This document shows, one piece after another, positions 28,071 through 37,718 of a stretch of DNA of 37,718 nt (its first letter is position 1; each line of letters opens with the position of its first letter). The position numbers and the translations under genes are program-made. Source of the stretch: Pseudonocardia bannensis (lineage in GTDB: Bacteria > Actinomycetota > Actinomycetes > Mycobacteriales > Pseudonocardiaceae); the NCBI RefSeq assembly GCF_012911875.1, contig NZ_JAAXKZ010000053.1:1-37718 (forward strand). The letters are read 5' to 3'. The notes under the pieces were generated by a model, which did not search any database, was not told where the DNA came from, and saw only the letters and a list, made by a program, of their open reading frames with translations.

Positions 28071-28681
28071 CACGCGGTTCGCCTCCCATCGGAGTGGCGA
28101 GTCCGGGTCTCGTCCTGCTGCTTGTCCGGCTCCGGAGACCGAGGCAGCAGAAGGTGCGCCGCCAGCACCAGCAGCCCGAGCCCGATCGCGAAGAACAGGC
28201 CGGTAATGCTGATCATGCGGTCTTTGATCGAACCCACCCACGGCACGACGTACCACTGCACGCCCCGCACGTCGGCAGTCTCGACCACGCCCGGGTCGGG
28301 AGCGTTGTTCGCGTCGCCCATGGTCCGGAAGGCCGGACCTGGTTCGACGCCGATGACCCGGTGGGTGACGACGCGGGTGTCGCCGGTGGTCTCGTCACGA
28401 TCGATGAAGGTGATGACGTCACCGACCGCGATCTGGTCCGCCGGCCGGGGACGCACCACGACGGTCGACCCCACCGGCAGCGCCGGCTCCATGCTGCCCG
28501 AGAGCACGGTCAGCGGGGTCGCACCGGCGATGGCCGGCACCACTGCCACCGCGAGTGCCGCGGCGACCACAGCCACCAGCGCGAGCGTCGCGATCCAGCG
28601 CCCGAACCGCCGGACCGGATGCAGCCGCGGTTCGGGAGCACGCACCACCGGAATACGCACGGTCTCGGGCTCCACCGACAT
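28070..28681 (-). CDS. SipW-type (Ser/His) signal peptidase I
   Basis: A 203-residue membrane peptidase of the SipW/endoplasmic-reticulum type. One helix spans about residues 28-52. The catalytic serine is in VLSGSMEPALPVGS (Ser63), the general-base histidine replaces the bacterial lysine in VVTHRVIG (His107), and the GDANNAPDP motif (122-130) supplies the acidic residue. A second helix covers about 156-180. A strong ribosome site (GGAGGAG, 28685-28691) precedes the ATG. In Bacillus, SipW releases TasA and TapA. Here the divergent gene encodes a protein with the matching type of signal, so the cognate pair is well supported by context. Confidence 0.92.
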   Translation of the reverse strand: MSVEPETVRIPVVRAPEPRLHPVRRFGRWIATLALVAVVAAALAVAVVPAIAGATPLTVLSGSMEPALPVGSTVVVRPRPADQIAVGDVITFIDRDETTGDTRVVTHRVIGVEPGPAFRTMGDANNAPDPGVVETADVRGVQWYVVPWVGSIKDRMISITGLFFAIGLGLLVLAAHLLLPRSPEPDKQQDETRTRHSDGRRTA

Positions 28682-28740
28682 CGGCTCCTCCTACGGGCAG
28701 ACGGGGAGCGCCAGCCTGCCGATGACCGGAGTCCGCGTCG

Positions 28741-28791
28741 TACCTCAGATGAGGTATTCACCACCGGCCACGGATACCTCGCTTTGGGTAT
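28741..28791. promoter_or_regulatory. GAGGTA half-sites in the signal peptidase / TasA-like divergent region
   Basis: TACCTC-AGAT-GAGGTA (28741-28756) is a perfect inverted repeat. A further TACCTC is at 28775-28780, inside ATACC-N8-GGTAT (28774-28791). GAGGTA therefore occurs three times within 40 bases of a more AT-rich stretch between two divergent genes. This suits binding by a dimeric regulator, possibly the nearby LuxR-type one. No certain -10 boxes were identified in 28682-28897. Confidence 0.45.
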
Positions 28792-28897
28792 GTGCCGGAT
28801 CGGCCGCGAGGCCAGAGTTCTGCCGCAACGCGGTCCACCGGATCGCCACCCCCGTTCCCGCCGCGGTCCGACCCGCGAGAAAACCAGGAGAGTTGCT

Positions 28898-29506
28898 GTG
28901 AGCATTCTGCAGAAGAACAAGAAGGTCGCCGCCGGAATCGGCGTCACGGCTCTGGCGGCGGCGACGATCGCGCTGGGGACCGGGACGTACGCGGCATTCC
29001 AGGACACCGAGGTGGGTCCCGGCGGGACGCTCGCAGCCGGAACGCTGGACCTGGTGGTGGGCGGTACCGGAACGGAGACCCTCTTCAGCGCAACGAATGT
29101 GCAGCCGGGTCAGGCCGTCCCGCAGAAGACGCTGACCATCACCAACAGCGGATCCGTGAACGGCAGCCTCAGTGGCATCGTGACGATCGACGGATCCGAC
29201 ACCTCGTGCACGGAACCGGAGCAGGCCGAGGTCGGGAACGCTTGCTCTCCCAACGGAAACTTGCAGGACCAGCTGATTGTCACGGTGAAGGGCGAGGGTC
29301 TGCCGACGCAGGGCGTGACGGTCCCGCTGCCTGAACTGACGAGCTTCCCGCTGCCGGGGGCCCTGCCGCTGGACGCCGGCGCGACTGCCACCTACACCTT
29401 CGACTTCCTGCTTCCCCACCTGCCGGGTACCGCCAACAACAAGGTGCAGAGCGACTCTCTCACGATTTCGACGACGCTCAACCTCACTCAGGCGCCTACC
29501 CCGTGA
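28898..29506 (+). CDS. TasA/camelysin-like secreted protein with SipW-type signal
   Basis: A 202-residue protein from the GTG at 28898, which has AGGAG seven bases upstream. The N-terminus has lysines, a hydrophobic core, and the junction GTGTYAAFQDTE followed by GGTLAAGTLDL, the hallmark of SipW-processed proteins. Cleavage is expected near residues 28-34. The mature part is beta-rich and hydrophilic, with PGQAVPQKTLTITNSGSVNG and GATATYTFDFLLPH, resembling the TasA/M73 camelysin fold. Cys104 and Cys116 could form a disulfide. There is no sorting motif or C-terminal anchor. TasA of Bacillus makes matrix fibres; whether this one polymerises is unknown. Confidence 0.85.
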   Translation: MSILQKNKKVAAGIGVTALAAATIALGTGTYAAFQDTEVGPGGTLAAGTLDLVVGGTGTETLFSATNVQPGQAVPQKTLTITNSGSVNGSLSGIVTIDGSDTSCTEPEQAEVGNACSPNGNLQDQLIVTVKGEGLPTQGVTVPLPELTSFPLPGALPLDAGATATYTFDFLLPHLPGTANNKVQSDSLTISTTLNLTQAPTP

Positions 29507-29558
29507 TCTCCCGAGATCACTGAGGGGTGGTGGACGGATTCCCCGCCCACCACCCCTC
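29503..29558 (+). terminator. Double hairpin after the TasA-like gene
   Basis: GTGATCT-CCCG-AGATCAC (29503-29520) overlaps the stop codon. It is followed by a perfect 12-bp stem GAGGGGTGGTGG / CCACCACCCCTC (29522-29533 with 29547-29558, 13-base loop). There is no T run. The strong second stem looks like a terminator or attenuator separating the TasA-like gene from the RTX gene. The rest of the gap up to 29708 shows nothing else. Confidence 0.65.
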
Positions 29559-29708
29559 GATCCCGTTTCCGGCGTCCTCCTCATCGACACCGATAAGCCA
29601 CGCACCAGCGTTTTGCACACAGCCGACCGTCATTTCCCGGCAAACGTTCCTCGAATTTCGGGATCGACGACTCCACACACCCGAACATCGCACCGACCGG
29701 GGGCCCAT

Positions 29709-31091
29709 GTGAAACCGCGCGCCACCATCGCCGCACTCGTCGGCGCCCTCACTGCGGCCGGCGTCGGCATCGTCACGGGCGTCTCGGGGGGCACACTCGC
29801 GTCGTTCTCGGACACCGTGACGAGCAGTCCGACGACCATCGGCGCGGCGACGGTGGTACTCGGCCGCGGCGGGGACGGGCCCGACCTCCGGTACAAGGAC
29901 CTCTCCCCCGGCCGCCCGCAGACCGTGGAACTGACCGTCGGGTACGAGGGCTCGATCCCGGCCGATCTGAGCTTGTCACTCAGGCCGGGCAAGGACTCGG
30001 ATCTCTGTGAACGGGGCAAGCGCGGCTGGAAGCCCCGGGACGGAGCGGCGGCCACGCTCACGGTCGGCTCCGCGGAGGCCGTCAACTACTGCTCGCTCTA
30101 CGACGGGCGGAAGATCGAACTCACCGAGCAGGCTCCCCCAGGCTCCACGATCCGCGCACGCATCACGCTCGCGCTCTCCGCGGATGCCGGAACGTCCGCT
30201 TTCGGCCGCTCCGAACGGGCCGTCGTGACCGTGCACGCCGACGGTGGCTTCACCGATCGGGCCGAGGGGGGCATCAGGGTCGACACGGAGCTCGGTCGCG
30301 ATTCGGACGGGCCACGGGACCGCTCGGTCGGGCAAGCCCTGACCGCGGCAGCGCCTGAAGGCACCCCCGGGGCCGTCGTGACCGACCCTGTCGATCCCGG
30401 GGCAGCGGCCCGATCAGCCTCGGGCTACGCTGCGATCGAGCTTCCATCCGAGTGCGCCGCCGCCGGCATGGCGGCCGGCGACTTCACCGAGGTGGTCCCG
30501 CTCGACCCGACACATCCACAATGGAACGCTGGCGACGAGCGCGGGCTCGGAGCCGGGCCGTTCCTCATTCTCGGTACGGCGGGCGACGACACGATCGTCG
30601 GTTCGGAGTTCGGCGACTGCATCGTCGGCGGCGCCGGGAACGACACCGTGACCGGCGGGCCCGGCAACGACGTCGTCATCGGTGGCCCGGGCGTCGATGT
30701 GCTGCTCGGCGATGGGGACGGCGACCTCCTCCACGGCGGTCCGGGCCACGACGATCTCCGCGGGGGCGACGGCGCCGACCTCCTCGACGGCGGACCCAGC
30801 CGCGCGACCTGCGACGTCACCTCCGCCGACCGTGCGACCAACTGTCTTCCTCCGCCCGCACCGGCGTCCCGGCCGGATGCCAGGGCTACGCCCGCTCCGG
30901 TCGACGCCGCGCAGGTGCCCGCTCCCGAGGCTGCTCCCGTCGCTACCGCGCCGTCATCTGCGCCGCCCCCCGAGCCGGCACCCGGCCCGGAGACCGCTCC
31001 GGCCAGGCAAGCCGGGACGTCGGCCGGGCAGGAGAGCCAGGCGCCGGCCGCCACGAGCCCGGTCTCACCCGCCGAGACGCCGCCCGGCTGA
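29709..31091 (+). CDS. Secreted RTX-repeat protein with SipW-type signal
   Basis: A 460-residue protein from the GTG at 29709, with a G-rich stretch a few bases upstream. The N-terminus has a hydrophobic core (8-27) and GGTLASFSDTVTSSPTTIGA, again a SipW-style signal. Residues 45-195 form a beta-rich TasA-like domain with Cys100 and Cys128. Residues 289-362 hold about eight glycine/aspartate nonapeptides (GGAGNDTVT, GGPGNDVVI, GGPGHDDLR and others), the calcium-binding RTX roll. From 380 to the end it is Pro/Ala-rich and probably extended or wall-spanning. No catalytic domain is seen. RTX proteins usually leave by type I secretion; this one appears to use Sec plus the nearby peptidase. Confidence 0.83.
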   Translation: MKPRATIAALVGALTAAGVGIVTGVSGGTLASFSDTVTSSPTTIGAATVVLGRGGDGPDLRYKDLSPGRPQTVELTVGYEGSIPADLSLSLRPGKDSDLCERGKRGWKPRDGAAATLTVGSAEAVNYCSLYDGRKIELTEQAPPGSTIRARITLALSADAGTSAFGRSERAVVTVHADGGFTDRAEGGIRVDTELGRDSDGPRDRSVGQALTAAAPEGTPGAVVTDPVDPGAAARSASGYAAIELPSECAAAGMAAGDFTEVVPLDPTHPQWNAGDERGLGAGPFLILGTAGDDTIVGSEFGDCIVGGAGNDTVTGGPGNDVVIGGPGVDVLLGDGDGDLLHGGPGHDDLRGGDGADLLDGGPSRATCDVTSADRATNCLPPPAPASRPDARATPAPVDAAQVPAPEAAPVATAPSSAPPPEPAPGPETAPARQAGTSAGQESQAPAATSPVSPAETPPG

Positions 31092-31290
31092 TCCGGCGGC
31101 TCCGCGTCGCCCGGACGTGCATGAGGCCTGGCGGCCGGCGCCGGTCAGATCGGCGAGGCGATCTCGCGAGGGGTGTGACCGGCCTCCCCGCTCAGCCGCT
31201 CCCTCGGCCTGCGCCGGTTCGACCTGCGGGGCGACGAGCTGCGGCTCCGCCACATCGGAAGCCGGGACACCGCGCCGCGCGACCGATGGC
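31092..31290. other. Convergent gap with no intact gene
   Basis: The 199 bases between the convergent RTX and menD genes contain an inverted repeat, GCCGGTCA (31140-31147) and TGACCGGC (31176-31183), enclosing a smaller stem GATCG/CGATC, which may serve as a two-way terminator. One plus-strand frame near 31207-31290 reads LRRFDLRGDELRLRHIGSRD, which looks protein-like but has no start. It may be a gene remnant or chance in GC-rich DNA. Confidence 0.4.
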
Positions 31291-32958
31291 TCAGCAGCCG
31301 GCGACGACCGGCGCCACCGCAGCATCGACGACTGCGCGCAGCGCGGCGTGCCCGTCACGCAGCCCGGCTCGCTGCGCCCGCGCCTCGACCACCCGGAGCC
31401 CCGGGGCCGGTGCCACGGCCCCGGCCAGTTCCGCGAGGTCCTCGACGAGCGCGTGTTCCGCTCCGGTCGCGGCGCTGAGCGCACCCAGGTCCACCGTGTG
31501 CGGCGTCCCGAAGACCCGCTCGAACGCCGCCGCATGTGCCGGGGCGCCCTGCTCGAGCAGGCTGAAGATCCCGCCGCCCTGGTCGTTGAGCACCACGAGC
31601 GTCAGGTCGGGGCGGGGTTCGTCGGGACCGACGACCAGCCCGGTGGTGTCGTGCAGCAGGGTGAGATCGCCGAGCAGCGCGTAGGACGGCCCCGGGTGCG
31701 TGAGCGCGGTCCCGGCAGCGGTCGAGACCGTACCGTCGATGCCGGCCACGCCCCGGTTGGACAGAACGGTGAGCCCGGGCCGCGGCACCGCCGCCAGCGA
31801 CACGTCCCGCACCGGATTCGACGAGCCGAGCACCAGTTGCGCACCATCGGGCAGCGCTGAGAGCAGCGCGCGGGCAAGCCGCAGACCTGCCGGGACGTCC
31901 GGACCGTCGAGAGCGGCGTCCAATGCGGACCCGGCCGCGGCATCGGCGGCGCTCCAGACGTCGGTCCACCAGGACGGCGGTGCGAGCTCCGGCGCCGACC
32001 CGACCGCCCGCAGCGTTCCCGGCACGTCGGGCCACGGCGCCCCGGCCGGATCCTCGACCGCGTACACCGCGACGTCCGGATCGGCGAGCAGTCGCTGCAC
32101 CGGGCGGTGCAGCGTCGGCCGGCCGAGCACGAGGACCTGCGTCGGCCGGAGCGCGGCTGCCTGCGGCGCACCCAGCAGCCAGGGTCCGGCCCGCAATGCC
32201 TCCGCCCATCGTCCGGACGACGGCTCGGCGATCACCGGCGCGCCACCGAGGTCGACGTCGGGCGCGCCGTGCCCCGCGATGACCAGCGTCGGCGCCGCCG
32301 GGTCCAGCGGCAGCACCGGGGCGGTACGGCATCCACGGTGCACCGCCGTCCAGGGCGCGCCGTCCAGCCGGCCGTCGACGGGCTCCGGCCAGTCCGCACC
32401 GGCGGGCTCGGGCACCAGCGGCTCGGCGAAGGGGAGGTTCAGCTGAACCGGCCCGGGCGGCCCGCCGAGGGCGCCCGTCGCCGCGGCCACCGCCCGGTCC
32501 ACAGTGGACCGCCAGCGGCCCTGCTCACCGACCACCCGGTCCGCCACGGCCGCGGTCACCGCGAGCCGCACGGCGTCGCCGAAGATCCCGGGCTGCGCGA
32601 TGGCCTGGCTGGCCCCCGTGCCGATCAGCTGCGGCGGGCGGTCCGCGGTGAGTGCGAGCAGCGGCACCCCCGCGTACGAGGCCTCCAGCACGGCGGGATG
32701 CAGGTTGGCCACGGCGGTACCCGACGTGGTGCACACCGGGACCGGACGCCCGGAGCCCAGCGCCAGGCCCAGCGCGAGGAACCCGGCCGTGCGTTCGTCG
32801 ATGCGCACGTGCAGTCGCAGCCGTCCGGCCGCGTCGGCGGCGTGCAGGGCGAAGGACAGCGGCGCGTTGCGCGAGCCCGGGCACAGCACCGCGTCGGTGA
32901 CGCCGCAGCGCACCATTTCGTCGACGATCACCTGGGCCTGCGCCGTCGACGGGTTCAC
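31291..32958 (-). CDS. menD: SEPHCHC synthase (2-succinyl-5-enolpyruvyl-6-hydroxy-3-cyclohexene-1-carboxylate synthase)
   Basis: A thiamine-diphosphate enzyme that joins 2-oxoglutarate to isochorismate, the first committed step of menaquinone synthesis. The 555-residue protein has VLCPGSRNAPLSFALH (24-39), RIDERTAGFLALGLA with the cofactor-activating Glu55, CTTSGTAVANLHPAVLEA, LTADRPPQL, and the thiamine motif LLGDLTLLHD followed by LVVLNDQGGGIFSLL. The GTG start at 32958 is preceded by TAGGCT six bases upstream, and no ribosome site is present. It stands alone, transcribed away from the OYE gene. Length matches the family. Confidence 0.95.
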   Translation of the reverse strand: MNPSTAQAQVIVDEMVRCGVTDAVLCPGSRNAPLSFALHAADAAGRLRLHVRIDERTAGFLALGLALGSGRPVPVCTTSGTAVANLHPAVLEASYAGVPLLALTADRPPQLIGTGASQAIAQPGIFGDAVRLAVTAAVADRVVGEQGRWRSTVDRAVAAATGALGGPPGPVQLNLPFAEPLVPEPAGADWPEPVDGRLDGAPWTAVHRGCRTAPVLPLDPAAPTLVIAGHGAPDVDLGGAPVIAEPSSGRWAEALRAGPWLLGAPQAAALRPTQVLVLGRPTLHRPVQRLLADPDVAVYAVEDPAGAPWPDVPGTLRAVGSAPELAPPSWWTDVWSAADAAAGSALDAALDGPDVPAGLRLARALLSALPDGAQLVLGSSNPVRDVSLAAVPRPGLTVLSNRGVAGIDGTVSTAAGTALTHPGPSYALLGDLTLLHDTTGLVVGPDEPRPDLTLVVLNDQGGGIFSLLEQGAPAHAAAFERVFGTPHTVDLGALSAATGAEHALVEDLAELAGAVAPAPGLRVVEARAQRAGLRDGHAALRAVVDAAVAPVVAGC

Positions 32959-32964
32959 AGCCGC

Positions 32965-32970
32965 AGCCTA
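32965..32970 (-). promoter_or_regulatory. Leaderless -10 box for menD (TAGGCT)
   Basis: TAGGCT on the minus strand, then six bases, then the menD GTG: the same layout as menG and the isochorismate synthase gene. Confidence 0.5.
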
Positions 32971-33082
32971 GGAGACCGCCGCAGGCCCGGTGACGGCGCC
33001 GCATCTCGCCGGTGAGGCGCAGGTCGCGCACCGGCGACCGCTCACCGCGGTGCCCGGACCGGCCATCGATGACCCCGGTAAC

Positions 33083-33096
33083 CGAACGTATGTTCG
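33083..33096. promoter_or_regulatory. Consensus SOS (LexA) box
   Basis: CGAACGTATGTTCG is a complete match to the Gram-positive/actinobacterial LexA pattern CGAAC-RNRY-GTTCG. The TATGTT inside it could be a plus-strand -10, placing the site over a promoter about 190 bases before the OYE gene. menD starts 125 bases away on the other side. No typical DNA-repair gene is adjacent, so the target is unclear. Confidence 0.6.
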
Positions 33097-33290
33097 AGTA
33101 AGCCGGCCGCTGTTCCACCCTCCACCCTGGGTGCCGGGCGGAACTCGCTGCGCCGCATCGATCTGCCGCCGAGCGCGTGAGCACGGCGATCAAACGTGAT
33201 CCTTTGCACCGGCTGTGCCGGAAGCACTACGCGTCGTTTGTGGTTGAGGGTTCACGCAAGCACACGCCATCGCCGGAGGTTCGATTCATC

Positions 33291-34373
<1,083 letters not shown>

Positions 34374-34394
34374 CCTTCACTCCGTGCGCAGGGC

Positions 34395-35126
34395 CTAGAG
34401 GGGGATGAGCTCGAAGGCGACGGCCAGTTCGGCGCCGGGGAGGCGGGCCCCGTCCGCCTCCGCCATCGGGCGCAGGAAGGCCTCCGGATCGGCCATCTCC
34501 CCGCCCAGCGCCTCGAGATAAGCCTGATGCGCGGCCAGCGAGGCCACGGCACGGTCGAAGGTCGGCCCGATGTCGACGGCGTGCCCGGCCAGCGGGGACG
34601 CCGCGACAGCGACCCACCGCACCCCGTCCCACGCCTCCCCGCCCTGGTCCGGGAAGACCCACCGGTTGCCCGCGTCGCGCACGGCGTCGAGCACGGCGAG
34701 ACCGACGTGACGGTGGTCGGCCATGTTCAGCCCGCCGCCTGGCCAGGTCTCCCGGTGGTTCCCGACGATCACCAGCTCGGGGCGGTGCCGCCGGATCGCC
34801 ACGGCGATGTCGCGGCGCAGCGGCAGTCCGTACTCCACCACGCCGTCGGGGTAGTCGAGGAACTCCACATCGGACACCCCGACCTCGGCCGCCGCGGCCC
34901 GCTGCTCGGCCTCCCGCAGCGGGCCGCACTCGGCGGGCGGGATCGTGTCGATCCCGGCCTCACCGCGGGTGGCCAACAGGTAGGCCGCCGTGCGGCCCTC
35001 TGCCGTCCACAGGGCGACGGCGCCCGCGCCGCCGTACTCCAGGTCATCGGGATGGGCGACGACGGCGAGGGCGCGCTCCCAGTCGGTGGGCATCTGCTCG
35101 TACGGCGGAGGGGTCGGGGTGCTCAT
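34395..35126 (-). CDS. PIG-L / LmbE family N-deacetylase
   Basis: A 243-residue zinc-dependent deacetylase of the PIG-L family, which removes acetyl groups from GlcNAc conjugates (MshB, Mca and relatives). The metal motif is VVAHPDDLEYG (His25, Asp27, Asp28), with the second site NMADHRHVG (His138 or His140). The start was placed at the ATG at 35126 (MSTPTPPPYE); the much longer open frame upstream is antisense to the ABC-F gene. The true substrate is not evident; its RETWPGGGLNMAD segment differs from what I recall of MshB. It is divergent from the ABC-F gene and converges on the OYE gene. Confidence 0.88.
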   Translation of the reverse strand: MSTPTPPPYEQMPTDWERALAVVAHPDDLEYGGAGAVALWTAEGRTAAYLLATRGEAGIDTIPPAECGPLREAEQRAAAAEVGVSDVEFLDYPDGVVEYGLPLRRDIAVAIRRHRPELVIVGNHRETWPGGGLNMADHRHVGLAVLDAVRDAGNRWVFPDQGGEAWDGVRWVAVAASPLAGHAVDIGPTFDRAVASLAAHQAYLEALGGEMADPEAFLRPMAEADGARLPGAELAVAFELIPL

Positions 35127-35176
35127 CGACACATGGTGGCGTCGCGGCGGGTGCAATGCGCGTTCTCCGTGGGCGG

Positions 35177-35182
35177 TAGCGT
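35177..35182 (+). promoter_or_regulatory. Candidate -10 box for the ABC-F gene (TAGCGT)
   Basis: TAGCGT followed by ten bases and the ATG at 35193 would give a leader of only about four bases. No ribosome site is visible. Confidence 0.35.
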
Positions 35183-35192
35183 CGAAGCCGAA

Positions 35193-36822
<1,630 letters not shown>

Positions 36823-36830
<8 letters not shown>

Positions 36831-37718
36831 ATGTGCTGCCCGGGGACGTTGGTCAACCGGGTGATGGGTGGTTGACCTGCCAGGGCGGTGTGGGGCCTGT
36901 GGTGGTTGTACTCGTGGAGGAAGCCTGGGAGGGCTTTCCGTCGTTGCGACTCGCTGAGGTAGAGCCGTCGGAAGGCCCAGCGGTCGGCCAGGGTGCGGTG
37001 GAACCGTTCGATCTTCCCGTTGGTCTGTGGCCGGTAGGGGCGGGTCCGCCGTGGGCTGATGCCCAGTTCGGCGCAGGTGTCGCGCCATAGGTGTGAGCGG
37101 TAGGCACTGCCGTTGTCACTGAGGACCCGGCGGGTGAGGACGCCGCGGGCGGAGTACCAGGCCACGGCCCGGCGCAGCACCGCGGCGGCGGTGGTGGCGT
37201 TCTCGTCGTCGTGGATCTCGGCGTAGGCGACGCGGGAGTGGTCGTCGATCACGGTGTGGACGAACGCGGTGCCCATCTTCGGCTGTCCGTAGATGTTGCG
37301 CGGCGTGCCCGAGATCGTCGCGGTGGCGGCCCGATGCCGGTTGCCCTGGCGGCGGCCGTGGTAGCGCCAGCCACCGCCGTCGGGGATGTTGCCGAGCTTG
37401 TTCACATCCACGTGGAGCATGTCCCCGGGCCGCGGGTGTTCGTAGCGGCGCACCGGCTCGCCGCTGGCCCGGTCCAGCCGAGAGAGCCGGTTGATCCGAC
37501 ACCGCACCAACACCCGGTGCGCGGTCGAGGCGGCCACGCCGACCTTCGCGGCGATCTCCACCGGGCCGAGGCGGTGCTTGAGTCGCAGGTGCACAATCCG
37601 CCGCTTGACCGGCTCGGGGGTCGTGTTCGGGCTGCGGTGCGGGCGCGAGGAGCGGTCGAGCATGCCCGCCGGGCCTTCGGCCCGGTAGCGCTCGGCCCAG
37701 CGGTTCGCGGTCTTCCAC
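36823..37718 (-). mobile_element. IS481-type insertion sequence (one end visible)
   Basis: The transposase fills nearly all of the visible element. Its terminus must be near 36823-36850; AGCAC-TAGAT-GTGCT (36823-36837) sits there, but the other end is outside the window, so terminal repeats and target duplication cannot be confirmed. Confidence 0.6.
36827..37718 (-). CDS. IS481-family transposase, N-terminus outside window
   Basis: A DDE transposase running off the right edge. The visible part begins WKTANRWAERYRAEGPAGML and DRSSRPHRSP, the conserved helix-turn-helix start of IS481 proteins, so the ATG at 37663 is internal. Catalytic residues are the Asp in DMLHVDVNKLGNI, the second in VIDDHSRVAYAE, and the Glu in TNGKIERFHRTLAD. 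The frame is intact over about 297 codons, so the copy may be functional. The stop at 36827-36829 overlaps the ABC-F stop, placing one end of the element at the 3' end of that gene. Confidence 0.93.

Noticed and set aside
29709-31091. RTX toxin or protease
   Set aside because: No protease, lipase, cyclase or pore-forming segment and no type I exporter are visible.
33177-33290. N-terminal extension of the OYE gene
   Set aside because: The extra 38 residues are unlike the family and have no ribosome site; the GTG at 33291 gives the usual start.

Overview
The window is very GC-rich. Several start codons are GTG, genes are tightly packed with 4-base start/stop overlaps, and every quinone gene belongs to the menaquinone pathway. 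This points to an actinobacterium. Close matches to mycobacterial-type MgtA, MenG, MenJ and MenD, together with the nuo order, suggest a Pseudonocardia-like member of the Pseudonocardiales; the genus is an inference only.

Layout. Positions 1-190 are the visible end of a 44-bp tandem repeat array. Positions 216-17282 (minus strand) hold a complete 14-gene complex I operon, nuoA to nuoN, with a long-chain polyprenyl diphosphate synthase as the last gene. Upstream on the same strand lie menJ (menaquinone reductase) and menG (methyltransferase), then two GT4 glycosyltransferases, one of them an MgtA-like mannosyltransferase. From 22.0 to 25.7 kb there are an inositol-monophosphatase-like enzyme, an EamA transporter, a DUF3592-like membrane protein and an isochorismate synthase. 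A histidine kinase and a LuxR-type response regulator occupy 25.7-27.85 kb. Next comes a surface-protein cassette (28.07-31.09 kb): a SipW-type signal peptidase, divergent from a TasA/camelysin-like secreted protein and a second secreted protein carrying RTX calcium-binding repeats. menD (31.3-33.0 kb) faces an Old Yellow Enzyme gene across a region with a consensus SOS box. The right end has a PIG-L deacetylase, an ABC-F ATPase and an IS481-family transposase cut by the window edge.

How they fit together. The left two thirds is largely a respiratory-quinone neighbourhood. Isochorismate synthase and MenD make the naphthoquinone head, the polyprenyl synthase the tail, MenG methylates and MenJ partly saturates the tail, and complex I reduces the product. 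The gene set resembles the M. tuberculosis Rv0555-Rv0562 block (menD, mgtA, menG, menJ, grcC1) with nuo placed between menJ and the polyprenyl synthase. menG, menD, the isochorismate synthase and the DUF3592 gene all show a TANNNT box 6-7 bases before a GTG, the layout of leaderless transcription. menJ instead has a good ribosome site overlapped by a CRP/GlxR-like palindrome.

The least ordinary part is 26-31 kb. Here a two-component system lies beside a SipW-type peptidase and two putative substrates, one an RTX-repeat protein with a SipW-style signal. It may be a regulated cell-surface fibre or matrix system. No rRNA, tRNA, CRISPR array or phage gene was seen.
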